Positions 7,618 to 16,205 are shown, counted from the first letter of the stretch. The stretch: 64,000 nt of DNA from GCA-2688775 sp035288865 (GCA_035288865.1 DATDZA010000024.1:1-64000), one strand, 5' to 3'. A program made the numbers and translations. Notes: generated by a model from the sequence alone, not told the origin.

Positions 7618-10308
7618 CTAAGTAGTGTTAATTATTCTCTTAACATTAATCTGCCCGTTCTCTGATTTGGAAACATCAACTCCGTCTTCGCCGTACTCAA
7701 ACTGTATGATTTTTTTTGATGCGTCACGGACAGTATTGTCATATTCGACTTTCAGGTCCTGCATTGCATTCGCAAGCCTCCTGTACAAATAACCTGATTT
7801 TGGTGTTCTCAAAGCGGTGTCCATTAAAGAGTCTCGGCCGGTCATTGCGCCGAAATAAAATTCTGCCGGAGTCAGGCCGCCTTTGAATCCGTTCGCAATA
7901 AATCCGTGAGCTTCTGAGCTTAAATCCCCTTTCTTGAAATGTGACAAGGTTCTTCCTTCAAATCCCTGGTCTATTCTTTTGCCCCTCATTGCCTGCTGCC
8001 CTACGCAGGCTGCCATCTGCGCCAGGTTCAAAAGATTTCCTCTTGCCCCTGACTCGGCCATTATCATTGTATTTGTCCTCTTGTCAGCGTGAGTTGCAAC
8101 AATTCTTCCGGTTTCGTTTCTTGCTTTGTTTAGTACTCCAAGTATCCTCAGCTCAAGCGTTTCTAGCATTGTTTTTCCGGGGAAAGTGTCGAGTTTTCCT
8201 GAAACTGATTGAGCAATCAATTCATCAACTTCCTTTCTGGCGCCGTCCAAATCTTCCTTGATTGCGATTCTCGCAGACTCCGGAAGGTCTGTATCCGACA
8301 AAGCGGATGTGAATCCGACTTTCAGCAAATATTCAATTCCTAGCCTGAAAATTTTTCCAAGCATGTCTATGCTGTAATCCTTGCCGTATTTCTGGTGAAG
8401 ATTTCTTAGCATCAATCCGGATTCTTCCCCAACGGAGTTCCTGTCCATGACCCCGGTGAGCATCTTGCCGTTCTCAATAACAACGTGAGTTTCCTTGTCG
8501 CATTTGTCCTTTGACCTGTCGCAAAGCCTTGAGTGCCCTTCATAATTGAAATCTTCAGGCAGCAATGTGCTGAATATTTCCTTGCCGGTAACTGACTGCT
8601 TCCTCGGCAGCTTTGAAAAATCGGTCATGCCCACAGCAGACAGCAGATCAATTGCCTCTTCTCTCTTAATGGATTCATCTTTTGTAAGCATAAAGTTTCC
8701 TGAAATTGCATCTTGAGTGCATCCAATAATGCTTAATCCATATCTTAATGAAATTAACTGGGTTTGTACTTCCATCAAAATTTCTGCTTCCGCTCTTGCT
8801 TCTTCTGTCTGTGGAATGTGTAGATTCATTTCGTCGCCGTCAAAATCCGCGTTATACGGCGTGCATACGGCAGGGTTCAGTCTTAATGTTTTTCCGGGCA
8901 AAACCCTAACGCGATGGCACATCATGCTCATCCTGTGAAGCGACGGCTGCCTGTTGAATATTGCAATGTCGCCGTCCATCAAATGCCTCTCGACAATGTA
9001 GCCGGGCTGCAATTCTTCAAGGGATGCCTCTTTAGTCTCTTCTGTTATTTTTTTCTTTTTTCCGTCGGGCCTTATGATATAGTTAGCTCCGGGATAATTG
9101 TCCGGGCCTTTCTCGACAAACTGTTTCAGGTACTCCATGTTCCATGAATTTGCCCTTTCAGGAACTGTCAGTTTTGTTGCAATGATAGATGGAACTCCCA
9201 CCTCATACAATTCAAGCATAGGGTCCGGGCTGATGACTGTTCGTGCGGAGAAATTTGTTCTCTTTCCGGCAAGGTTATGCCTTATTCTCCCTTCCTTGCT
9301 TTTTATTCTTTCGGTTAAAGTTTTCAGAGGCTGCCCGCTTCTGTGCCTTGCCGGTGGCAATTGTGCAATATTGTTATCAAAAAATGTCGTAACGTGATAC
9401 TGCAGTAAATCCCACAAATCCTCCACAATGATTTCAGGCGCGCCTGCGTTTATGTTTTCAAAAAGTCTCTGGTTTATTCTGACAATGTCACCCATCTTGT
9501 GCGTTAAATCATCTTCGCTCCTTTCTCCACTTTCGAGCGTGATTGAAGGGCGCATTGTGACCGGGGGAATCGACAGCACTGTCAAAACCATCCATTCTGG
9601 CCTGACATGAGGCGCTTTCAGCCCAAAAATTTCCAAATCAGAATCCAGGATTTTTTCGAGCCTTGCCCGCACTTCAATCGGGCTCAGTCTTTTGTCTTCT
9701 TCAATAAAAGTTGTTGGCTTCTCAAGTGAAAGTTTTTTCTGCTTTGCTTTGCAATGGGGGCATTTGTTTGTTGTCTTAAGTCCTGCAATTATTTCCTTGA
9801 CTTTGTGCCGCCTGTCTTCAACGCCGCTTTCTTTCTCAACCTGGTCAAGAAGCTCTTTGTTCTTGCTGATCTTGTTGTCTGGAATTAAAATTCTGCCGCA
9901 CTCCCTGCAGGTGCATTTCAGGATTGTCATAATTATATTTACAAATTTTATGTGGATAATTGCCCTTGCCAGCTCGATGTAGCCAAAGTGCCCGATGCAT
10001 TCTTTTAATTTTGAACCGCATGTCTTGCATCTCAATCCAGGGTCTATAACTCCCAGCCTTATGTCCATCAATCCGCCGTCAACAGGATAGCCTTCCTTGT
10101 CATACAATTCAGGCGTTACAATCTTTGCAGATGCCATTTTCTTTATCATCTTTGGGCTCAGGACTGAGAAAGTTATGCTTCGCACCTGCTTGAATATGTG
10201 CTGTTCTTCCTCTATCCTTTCACTTTTTCCTTCCTTGCCTTCAATCGCCTGCTTAACAGTTTGAAGTTCCTGCGCTTCGGCTGGTTTTATTGTTTCTTCG
10301 TCGGCCAT
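7618..10308 (-). CDS. rpoA1: RNA polymerase subunit A'
   Basis: This 896-residue protein is the N-terminal, catalytic part of the largest RNA polymerase subunit. The magnesium-binding loop NADFDGDEMNLHIPQ is intact. Zinc-binding cysteines lie in the clamp (CKTCGSKLKECIGHFGYIEL near residue 95, and C..C pairs near residues 145 and 185). The bridge helix/funnel region appears as GLTPAEFYFGAMTGRDSL. Length is in the normal range for A'. It ends with an extended tail INVKRIINTT. Neighbours are an orphan gene and rpoB1 upstream and rpoA2 downstream. Its leader is A-rich and has no Shine-Dalgarno motif. Confidence 0.98.
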   Translation of the reverse strand: MADEETIKPAEAQELQTVKQAIEGKEGKSERIEEEQHIFKQVRSITFSVLSPKMIKKMASAKIVTPELYDKEGYPVDGGLMDIRLGVIDPGLRCKTCGSKLKECIGHFGYIELARAIIHIKFVNIIMTILKCTCRECGRILIPDNKISKNKELLDQVEKESGVEDRRHKVKEIIAGLKTTNKCPHCKAKQKKLSLEKPTTFIEEDKRLSPIEVRARLEKILDSDLEIFGLKAPHVRPEWMVLTVLSIPPVTMRPSITLESGERSEDDLTHKMGDIVRINQRLFENINAGAPEIIVEDLWDLLQYHVTTFFDNNIAQLPPARHRSGQPLKTLTERIKSKEGRIRHNLAGKRTNFSARTVISPDPMLELYEVGVPSIIATKLTVPERANSWNMEYLKQFVEKGPDNYPGANYIIRPDGKKKKITEETKEASLEELQPGYIVERHLMDGDIAIFNRQPSLHRMSMMCHRVRVLPGKTLRLNPAVCTPYNADFDGDEMNLHIPQTEEARAEAEILMEVQTQLISLRYGLSIIGCTQDAISGNFMLTKDESIKREEAIDLLSAVGMTDFSKLPRKQSVTGKEIFSTLLPEDFNYEGHSRLCDRSKDKCDKETHVVIENGKMLTGVMDRNSVGEESGLMLRNLHQKYGKDYSIDMLGKIFRLGIEYLLKVGFTSALSDTDLPESARIAIKEDLDGARKEVDELIAQSVSGKLDTFPGKTMLETLELRILGVLNKARNETGRIVATHADKRTNTMIMAESGARGNLLNLAQMAACVGQQAMRGKRIDQGFEGRTLSHFKKGDLSSEAHGFIANGFKGGLTPAEFYFGAMTGRDSLMDTALRTPKSGYLYRRLANAMQDLKVEYDNTVRDASKKIIQFEYGEDGVDVSKSENGQINVKRIINTT

Positions 10309-10386
10309 TTTTTGTTTTTGGTTTATTTTGATTTTTTTATATTTTAAGATTTTATTAAATTTAATTTTTTAATCCGTTCGCTTTTG

Positions 10387-10740
10387 CTAATTTGGAGCGA
10401 CAAGGATTACCAATGCCCTTCTTTCAGATAAATCTATTACTTTCTGTGAAATTCTTTGTGATAGTGATTGTATTGTTTCTGAATCTGGGTTACCAATTCT
10501 TACGAGTCTATGATTTCTGTCCAATTTAAATCCATTCAAAACGCCAACTTCCAATGGACTTGGATGAGCAGATATATTTTCTACGAAATCATCAGCAACA
10601 TTATTCAAAAACTGAGGATGACCTTCTCTCGTTCCTTGGTAGGATGTAGAAACAAATTGTGTTCCAACTACTAATCCATAATGTTCAGTATAAGTTTCTC
10701 CTGAACCTTCCGCACCAACTATAATTATTGCTCTGTCCAT
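10387..10740 (-). CDS. Orphan protein inserted between rpoB1 and rpoA1
   Basis: This 117-residue protein is unrecognised. It has no signal peptide or membrane segment. It starts with a hydrophobic strand (RAIIIVGAEGSGETY) followed by an alternating strand/helix pattern and ends in ERRALVILVAPN, suggesting a small alpha/beta fold; the glycine-rich start resembles but does not complete a nucleotide-binding loop. It has 2 Lys and 8 Arg, very unlike the surrounding polymerase genes. It sits 9 bases after rpoB1 and 78 bases before rpoA1, so it must be co-transcribed with the polymerase genes. No function is proposed. Confidence 0.65.
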   Translation of the reverse strand: MDRAIIIVGAEGSGETYTEHYGLVVGTQFVSTSYQGTREGHPQFLNNVADDFVENISAHPSPLEVGVLNGFKLDRNHRLVRIGNPDSETIQSLSQRISQKVIDLSERRALVILVAPN

Positions 10741-10749
10741 TTTTGTTAT

Positions 10750-12552
10750 TTAATACTTGCTCTCCAACTGCAGTTTCGGATAAATTCCAAGTGATTTGAA
10801 TTCGTCAAGCATCAGCTTGAAAGCATAGCTTATTTCGATGTCATTAACTTCTGTGTTCTCCCCGCAAATGGGGCAGTAAGATTTGTTTCTGTAATTGTCT
10901 TTAATCGCAATTATCCCGCAACTCTCGCAGACTGGAACTATGGTCCTGTCGCTGTCAAATCTTTCTTTCAGCAATAATGATGCGCCGTGTGCAACGAAAG
11001 TATCTTTCTCCATTTCTCCCAGCCTTAGTCCGCCTTCTTTTGCTCTTCCTTCGGTAGGCTGCCTTGTCAATAGCTGGATTGGGCCGCGGGCTCTTGAGTG
11101 AATTTTATTTGCAACCATGTGCTTTAATTTTAGGTAATACATATTACCGATGAATATTTTTGCGTCTAATTGTTCTCCAGTCTGGCCGTTATACATCGTC
11201 TCTACTCCGCTCTCCCTGAATCCCAAGGACAATAATTCCTTTCTTAATCTTTCTTCAGGCTCTGCGTCAAATGTCGTTCCGTTAATATATCGCCCTGCAA
11301 GAGCGCCGACTTTTCCCGCAACCATTTCTATCAAATGCGCAATCGTCATTCTTGATGGAATGCCGTGAGGCGAGAAAATCAAATCTGGTATAATCCCTTT
11401 TGCCGAGAATGGAACGTCGCTTTGAGGCACGATCAGGCCAACAATTCCCTTTTGCCCGTGCCTGCTTGTGAATTTATCCCCTATTTCAGGAACTCTCTCG
11501 TCTCTTATTCTGACCTGGATTAATTTATTTCCTTCCTCATTTTCCGTGATTAAAACAAAATCAATTACACCTTCTTCTCCGTGCTTCAGATTTATTGAGC
11601 TTTCCCTTCTTGTGCTAGAAGCCAGTGAATATTCCTCCATTGAGCTCAGGAATCTTGGCGGGGAAGTTTTCCCGATAACAACATCACCTTCCTTGACTTT
11701 TGCTTCCGGATAAATAATTCCGTCATCTTCCAAAAGCCTGTAATCTTTTTCTGTCTTGTATCCCTTTACATCTTTGTCAGGAATGCTGATTTGGTCAATC
11801 AATCCGCCGGCATATCTCAATTCTTCCGCAATGCTGGGCCTGTAATAAGTGGACCTTCCAAATCCCCTTTCAATTGAGCCTTTGTTTAATATTATTGCAT
11901 CCTCCATGTTGTATCCTTTGTAGCTCATAATTGCAACTACAATGTTTTGTCCTGCTGGATGTTTAGCGTAATCTGAGATATCGTGCATTATAGTGCTGAC
12001 AACCGGCAACTGTGCATAATGGAGGATGTTAACATCCATATCCATTCTTACTGAAAAATTAGAAGCATAGAATCCGAGCGCCTGTTTCTGGTTCTTAGCG
12101 CCTGCATTTAATCTTGTTGACTGATTAAAGTTTCCGTAAGGGACAAGCGATGCGCAGTATCCCAGCATTGCCAGAGGCGTGATTTCAAGATGAGTATGCT
12201 CCGGAGAAAGTTCACTCTCAAAAAATGCAACTAGAGTATTTTCCTCTTCAGCTGCATCAAGATATTCAATGATGCCCTGCTTAACTAAATCAGACCAGGA
12301 AATTTCGTTCTTCTCAAGCTGCTTGATATGCTTCTCGGTCAGCAACGGAACTCCATCCTTTACAATTATCAGCGGCCTTCGCGATCTTCCCTTAGATGAC
12401 TCAAGCTGAACTTCATTGGACTGCTCCTTATAGTAAACATTAAGCTTCTCAGAAACCGATCCCCCCCTCCTATCCTCCCTTATTTTCTGTACAAATTCAA
12501 TGGGGTTGTCAACTGTTCCGACAAATTTGCTGTTCAGGTATACTTCTGCCAT
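10750..12552 (-). CDS. rpoB1: RNA polymerase subunit B' (C-terminal half of B)
   Basis: This 600-residue protein is the C-terminal half of the second-largest RNA polymerase subunit. It contains VVAIMSYKGYNMEDAIILNK, the conserved GRIGQKG-like segment (RHGQKGIVGLIVP) and FSPHGIPSRMTIAHLIEM, all near the active centre. A C-terminal zinc ribbon is visible (CESCGII then CPICG) followed by the clamp anchor helix. Length is normal for split archaeal B'. It follows rpoB2 after a 176-base AT-rich gap. The split between B'' and B' is common in Euryarchaeota and several DPANN groups. Confidence 0.97.
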   Translation of the reverse strand: MAEVYLNSKFVGTVDNPIEFVQKIREDRRGGSVSEKLNVYYKEQSNEVQLESSKGRSRRPLIIVKDGVPLLTEKHIKQLEKNEISWSDLVKQGIIEYLDAAEEENTLVAFFESELSPEHTHLEITPLAMLGYCASLVPYGNFNQSTRLNAGAKNQKQALGFYASNFSVRMDMDVNILHYAQLPVVSTIMHDISDYAKHPAGQNIVVAIMSYKGYNMEDAIILNKGSIERGFGRSTYYRPSIAEELRYAGGLIDQISIPDKDVKGYKTEKDYRLLEDDGIIYPEAKVKEGDVVIGKTSPPRFLSSMEEYSLASSTRRESSINLKHGEEGVIDFVLITENEEGNKLIQVRIRDERVPEIGDKFTSRHGQKGIVGLIVPQSDVPFSAKGIIPDLIFSPHGIPSRMTIAHLIEMVAGKVGALAGRYINGTTFDAEPEERLRKELLSLGFRESGVETMYNGQTGEQLDAKIFIGNMYYLKLKHMVANKIHSRARGPIQLLTRQPTEGRAKEGGLRLGEMEKDTFVAHGASLLLKERFDSDRTIVPVCESCGIIAIKDNYRNKSYCPICGENTEVNDIEISYAFKLMLDEFKSLGIYPKLQLESKY

Positions 12553-12728
12553 TTTTGTTTTTTAATTTAATTTTTTTATTTTGATTTTTCTAAATTTATT
12601 AATTTTTGATTTTGGTTTTTTTATTTTTTACTTATTTTTTACAGTGATTTATTTTTTGATTTTATTTTTTAAAATTTTTATTTGAATTATTTTTTTATTT
12701 TAATTGCATTAACTATCAAATTATTTAA
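12553..12728 (-). other. Very AT-rich spacer between rpoB2 and rpoB1
   Basis: No open frame or hairpin is supported. The plus strand is dominated by T runs broken by A and the recurring 14-mer TTTATTTTGATTTT at 12575-12588, giving an A-rich, unstructured leader on the transcript just before rpoB1. The same motif precedes rpoA1 and lies in the rpoA1-rpoA2 spacer. Confidence 0.45.
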
Positions 12729-14216
12729 TTACTTCATCAGCTTCAAATTCATAGTCTTCAGAGTTTTCAAAATCTCGTCTTCGTTTGATTCGCCGGAGAT
12801 AGTGCAGAGCAATGCAAGATTTTTTCTTAATCCTATATTAGTCCCTTCGGGTGTTTCTATCGGGCATAATCTTCCGAGATGTGTTGAGTGCAGCTCCCTT
12901 GCCTCGAAATTTTCCTGGGAGGCGCTTAGCGGGCTGACTACTCTCTGCAAATGAGATAATGTTTCCAGATAATTCAGCCTCTGGATTCTCTGGCTTATCC
13001 CTTTCCTGCCGCCGACCCAGACTCCTGTTGCCATTGAAGAATAAATTCTCTGAGTTAGCAATTTGTCCCGAATGATTACTTTTATTGATGGGAATTTCCC
13101 CCTCTTGACAATTCTCTGAAAGTTATACAATAAATCACCGATCAAAACTTTTAGATTTAGTCTTATCAGGTCGGCAAGCAGGTCTCCGCTCATCTTCAAT
13201 CGCTTGTTCATGTAATGATCTTTGTCATCTGCATCCAACTCGCCGATTGACGCCCGTATATATTTCTTCAGCATCTTGCAAAGATTATAAGCTTTGGTGA
13301 TTCTGTCTTCCTGCTTAATCCCGAGATGAGGGAGCAAATATTTATCGAGAATTTCTATCATCCTCTCAATTCTTATTTCCTTTGATTGGGTAATTCCAAT
13401 TTTTTTTGCAATGTAATCAAGCGCTTCTTCCTCGTTTTTTATGCTTACAAATTCAAGAAGGTTAATTATAACTTCATCGAACTGCCTTTCCGATGAAATT
13501 ACCCTCGTAATTTCTTCATCTTTCAGCAGTCCAAGCGCTTTAATCGCCACAATAATGGGGATTCTTTTGACTCTTGTAAAAGTAAGATAAAACAGCCCAT
13601 CCTTCATCTTTTCAACTGTATGAGGGATTTTAAAAGAGCCGAATTCTGAAAACAATTTTCCCACAACCTCGCTTGGGCCTGTTGCGTCTTTTTCTATTAA
13701 AAACCTGTTTGCTGCCAAGTCTTCAATTGTAATAAGAACTTTTTCTGTTCCATTGATTATAAAATATCCTCCAGGTTCATCGGGGTCTTCTCCTTTCGAA
13801 ATCAATTCGTCCCGGTTTAATTTGTGGAGGTGGCAATATTTGCTTTTCAGCATGATTGGCAAGTTTCCAATCTGCGTATCGAAAGATTCTCTTTGGACAC
13901 CGTTAATATGCGCGCTCACTGTGATCCACGTCGGAGCAGAATAAGTAATTTTTCGAAGCCTTGCTTCCATTGGATAAATGTTTCGGGACGAGCCGTCAGC
14001 TTCAATCATCTTTGGCTTTTCAACCCAGATTTTATCAAGCCTGATTTTGAACTCATCTATATTATGCGGAATGATCGTCGGAATAATTTCCCGGTTTTCC
14101 TCAATAATGGTGTTAAGCTCCTTCTCGATGAAATTGTTAAAAGAAGCTATGTCCGAGTCTACGAAGCTCTGCTCCTCAAAATATTTTTGTATTAGTGTCT
14201 TGCCGTATTTATACAT
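12729..14216 (-). CDS. rpoB2: RNA polymerase subunit B'' (N-terminal half of B)
   Basis: This 495-residue protein is the N-terminal half of the second-largest RNA polymerase subunit (protrusion, lobe and fork). Recognisable segments are IYPMEARLRKITYSAPTWI, LPIMLKSKYCHLHKL, DEPGGYFIINGTEKVLI, MKKYIRASIGELDADDKDHY-like region with DKDHYMNKRL, and the terminal HLGRLCPIETPEGTNIGLRK. I chose ATG 14216 over the TTG at 14219 because GGGTGG lies six bases before it. The start overlaps the end of rpoH, so the two are translationally coupled. Length is normal. Confidence 0.97.
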   Translation of the reverse strand: MYKYGKTLIQKYFEEQSFVDSDIASFNNFIEKELNTIIEENREIIPTIIPHNIDEFKIRLDKIWVEKPKMIEADGSSRNIYPMEARLRKITYSAPTWITVSAHINGVQRESFDTQIGNLPIMLKSKYCHLHKLNRDELISKGEDPDEPGGYFIINGTEKVLITIEDLAANRFLIEKDATGPSEVVGKLFSEFGSFKIPHTVEKMKDGLFYLTFTRVKRIPIIVAIKALGLLKDEEITRVISSERQFDEVIINLLEFVSIKNEEEALDYIAKKIGITQSKEIRIERMIEILDKYLLPHLGIKQEDRITKAYNLCKMLKKYIRASIGELDADDKDHYMNKRLKMSGDLLADLIRLNLKVLIGDLLYNFQRIVKRGKFPSIKVIIRDKLLTQRIYSSMATGVWVGGRKGISQRIQRLNYLETLSHLQRVVSPLSASQENFEARELHSTHLGRLCPIETPEGTNIGLRKNLALLCTISGESNEDEILKTLKTMNLKLMK

Positions 14217-14454
14217 CAACTACCACCCTGTAAAAATATGATTCTCCGGCCGTCGCGCTTTTTCTTATGATTTTAATTACATCGCCCGGCTTTGGCTCCA
14301 GCTCTTTTATAGCTGAATCCGTCTTAAGCAGCTTTGGCATCTCTTTAGAAGTTATGTGATACTTTTCAAAAAGCTGTGCCTTTTCCTTGTCAGCAATCTT
14401 GACGTGCTTCGGAGTCAGTATATGTTTATCAACCTTGAATTTTTGCTTTTTCAT
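14209..14454 (-). CDS. rpoH: RNA polymerase subunit H (Rpb5 C-terminal domain homologue)
   Basis: This 81-residue protein is archaeal RpoH, a small polymerase subunit homologous to the C-terminal domain of Rpb5. Family features are HILTPKHVKIADKEKAQLFE, the ITSKEMPKLLKTDSAIKEL helix and the end PGDVIKIIRKS..GESYFYR. The start is set at ATG 14454: longer readings run backwards into the tRNA-Lys gene and are artefacts. It heads the polymerase operon, as in most archaea, and begins 36 bases after tRNA-Lys, so transcription may start upstream of the tRNAs or in this short gap. Confidence 0.95.
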   Translation of the reverse strand: MKKQKFKVDKHILTPKHVKIADKEKAQLFEKYHITSKEMPKLLKTDSAIKELEPKPGDVIKIIRKSATAGESYFYRVVVDV

Positions 14455-14490
14455 GTCGTAATCTTTTTTACTGATATTTTTTGGGAATAG

Positions 14491-14622
14491 TGGGCCGGAC
14501 GAGATTCGGACTCGCGACCACCTGATTAAAAGTTTCACCCGACCTTGCGCTCATCTGCTAAAGTCAGCAGGTGCTCTATTGCCCAAATTGTTGGGACAAT
14601 TACCAGGCTGAGCTACCGGCCC
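14491..14622 (-). tRNA. tRNA-Lys(UUU) with two apparent introns
   Basis: The 132-nt gene folds, after removing two insertions, into an exact 74-nt tRNA: acceptor GGGCCGG/CCGGCCC, D stem GCTC/GAGC, anticodon stem CCTGA/TCAGG with loop CTTTTAA (anticodon UUU), T stem GCGAG/CTCGT with loop TCCGAAT, and discriminator A. The first insertion is 24 nt in the D loop (after CAGCCTGGT). The second is about 34 nt inside the 5' side of the anticodon stem, between the fourth and fifth stem bases (CACCTG, insertion, ACTTTTAATCAGG), which is not the usual 37/38 site. Exact splice points can slide by a few bases. No CCA is encoded. Confidence 0.88.
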
Positions 14623-14636
14623 ATTAACATAAAATA

Positions 14637-14786
14637 CGCCCTGGTCGGGACTTTCAAGCGAGACACTTGATAATCGCAATTTTGAACCCGAGTCGGAGCC
14701 GTGACAAGGCTCCATGATGGATCTTGCAGCGATGCACTCTGCTTTTTTCATGCCTTCCGCGCTGTGCCAAGCTACACTACCAGGGC
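14637..14786 (-). tRNA. tRNA-Asp(GUC) with D-arm and T-loop insertions
   Basis: The 150-nt gene has acceptor GCCCTGG/CCAGGGC with discriminator G, D stem starting GTGT, anticodon stem GAGCC/GGCTC with loop TTGTCAC (anticodon GUC), a 4-nt variable loop and T stem TCGGG/CCCGA. The T loop is 37 nt instead of 7, an insertion of about 30 nt. The D loop is 56 nt instead of about 9, an insertion of about 47 nt. Without them the tRNA is about 73 nt. T-loop and D-loop introns are non-canonical and are known from archaea with broad-specificity splicing endonucleases. It lies 14 nt upstream of tRNA-Lys. Confidence 0.85.
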
Positions 14787-14823
14787 GAGTATGTGCACAC
14801 AACAGCACGTCCGCTCATTCGCG

Positions 14824-14830
14824 TTTAAAA
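14824..14830 (-). promoter_or_regulatory. TATA box for the tRNA-Asp/tRNA-Lys unit
   Basis: On the minus strand TTTTAAA lies about 38 nt before the first base of tRNA-Asp. No comparable element is obvious between the tRNAs or before rpoH, so this could serve both tRNAs and perhaps the polymerase operon. Confidence 0.45.
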
Positions 14831-15026
14831 GGCATAGCAATCCCTCTCTGGCGTAATAAAACTAAACAATCATAGTCTTTTGCCTAAAGAAGGATTATTA
14901 ATCATCACATTCGGGATTACTCGGTTATTTATAAAGGTTACGGAAATTATTACTGCATGTAGGAAACATGATTTTAGTGGAATATAGGTATATAAATCTG
15001 ACTCTTATGCATAAAAATCATAGAAA

Positions 15027-15869
15027 TCAAGCTTTTCTGGCATAAGCGTTCTGTATAAATTCCCTGCTGAATCCAGCCGGTACTTTTTTTGTCGTTGCGT
15101 AAGTGTAAAGCGCAGTCATATAAATCGTATTAAGCACAGAGCTTAAGATTATAATTAAAAGTAAAAGGGTGGAAAATACAATCACTCCAATAATTATGCC
15201 GGATAAGCTGGAAAGGGGCGCAATCACAAAGCCGATGATAAAAGACAATACAACTGACGCCAAAACTAATACAAAAAAAAACATCCCCATCCCAAATTGC
15301 CCGATAACAGATTCTCCCAAAGTATTCCTGAAAATTTCACTTGATCGTTTAATCGAGCCAATGACTCCTTTATTTTCAAAAATCATCACAGGGATTATAA
15401 AAAAAGTTGCCAAAGTCCATGCAATTCCAATAAATGAGATTATCAGCCTTGAAATCCACCCTTCAGATTTTCTTTCTAAAGTATTCAAAACAAAGCCTAC
15501 AGTTGCTGACGCAGCAGCCCACATAAATATTCTATGAATATTTTTGAAAGAGCTTCTTATCCCATCCATAAACAATGGGTCTTTGCCTTTTAATCTCATC
15601 GAGACGCAGCTCACAATTGCAACGTTAAAGAAAATTGATATGAAATAGCTAACCAAATAGAATAGGAAAAGCCAAAGGTAAAATGCCACTCCTGATGTCG
15701 ACCGCGAGAAGACTGCCCCAACAAGAAATAATGGAAAAATAAAAGTAACCAATATTAATACAATAAAAAATCCCGATGCCATAGGAAATAATAAAAGCTC
15801 CTTGTCAAGCAAAAGCAATCTAAAGCTTTCTTTTGCTAGCTGGAAACTTCTGCTGAATATGTTTGCCAT
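15027..15869 (-). CDS. DUF6159-like integral membrane protein
   Basis: This 280-residue protein has about six membrane helices. The N-terminal amphipathic segment FSRSFQLAKESFRLLLLDKE followed by LLLFPMASGFFIVL resembles the DUF6159 family of archaeal and bacterial membrane proteins of unknown function. I start it at ATG 15869 because a TATA box at 15891-15902 is 22 nt upstream, giving a leaderless mRNA; the longer reading would run through that promoter. It stands alone, divergent from eL41 upstream. No catalytic residues can be named. Confidence 0.8.
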   Translation of the reverse strand: MANIFSRSFQLAKESFRLLLLDKELLLFPMASGFFIVLILVTFIFPLFLVGAVFSRSTSGVAFYLWLFLFYLVSYFISIFFNVAIVSCVSMRLKGKDPLFMDGIRSSFKNIHRIFMWAAASATVGFVLNTLERKSEGWISRLIISFIGIAWTLATFFIIPVMIFENKGVIGSIKRSSEIFRNTLGESVIGQFGMGMFFFVLVLASVVLSFIIGFVIAPLSSLSGIIIGVIVFSTLLLLIIILSSVLNTIYMTALYTYATTKKVPAGFSREFIQNAYARKA

Positions 15870-15890
15870 ACTAAGTTTGTTTATTGTTTT

Positions 15891-15902
15891 ATATTTAAAT
15901 AT
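15891..15902 (-). promoter_or_regulatory. TATA box of the DUF6159-like gene
   Basis: ATATTTAAATAT, 22 nt before ATG 15869 on the minus strand. It is palindromic, but the only gene suitably placed downstream is on the minus strand. Confidence 0.65.
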
Positions 15903-16064
15903 TTCTAATGAAAATATTATATTATTTTGTACCATGCACATTGGCAGCTTACGGTGGCTGGATGGCAATTACCTCTAATAATAATGCAGCAGGATATTTT
16001 TCTCGGTAAGTATTTTCGAAATTAATTTTTTGTAATTATTAAATTCAAACATTTCTCCACAACC

Positions 16065-16074
16065 TTTAAATATA
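16065..16074 (+). promoter_or_regulatory. TATA box of rpl41e
   Basis: TTTAAATATA ends 20 nt before ATG 16095, the spacing of a leaderless archaeal transcript. Confidence 0.7.
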
Positions 16075-16094
16075 AAATAAAAATCCTTAAAGCT

Positions 16095-16205
16095 ATGAAG
16101 AGAAGTTCACGACGCTGGAAGAAAAAGCAGCAGATGCGCTGGAAATGGCAGCGCAAGAGAATCAAGAAAGAGAGAAGGCTGAGAAAACAGCATAGGGCTG
16201 GTTAA
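16095..16205 (+). CDS. rpl41e: Ribosomal protein eL41-like basic peptide
   Basis: This 36-residue gene encodes a peptide in which most residues are Arg, Lys, Trp or Gln (MKRSSRRWKKKQQMRWKWQR, then KRIKKERRLRKQHRAG). The core MRWKWQRKRIKKERRLRK aligns with eL41, the smallest ribosomal protein, a single helix at the subunit interface. It is longer than the usual 24-25 residues by an N-terminal extension; an internal ATG at residue 14 would give a classic-size eL41. The TATA box 20 nt before ATG 16095 supports the long form. It is often missed in annotation because of its size. Confidence 0.8.
   Translation: MKRSSRRWKKKQQMRWKWQRKRIKKERRLRKQHRAG

Noticed and set aside
14455..14538. Longer start for rpoH giving 28 extra residues
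   Set aside because: The added residues translate the tRNA-Lys 3' half and spacer; ATG 14454 matches the family start.
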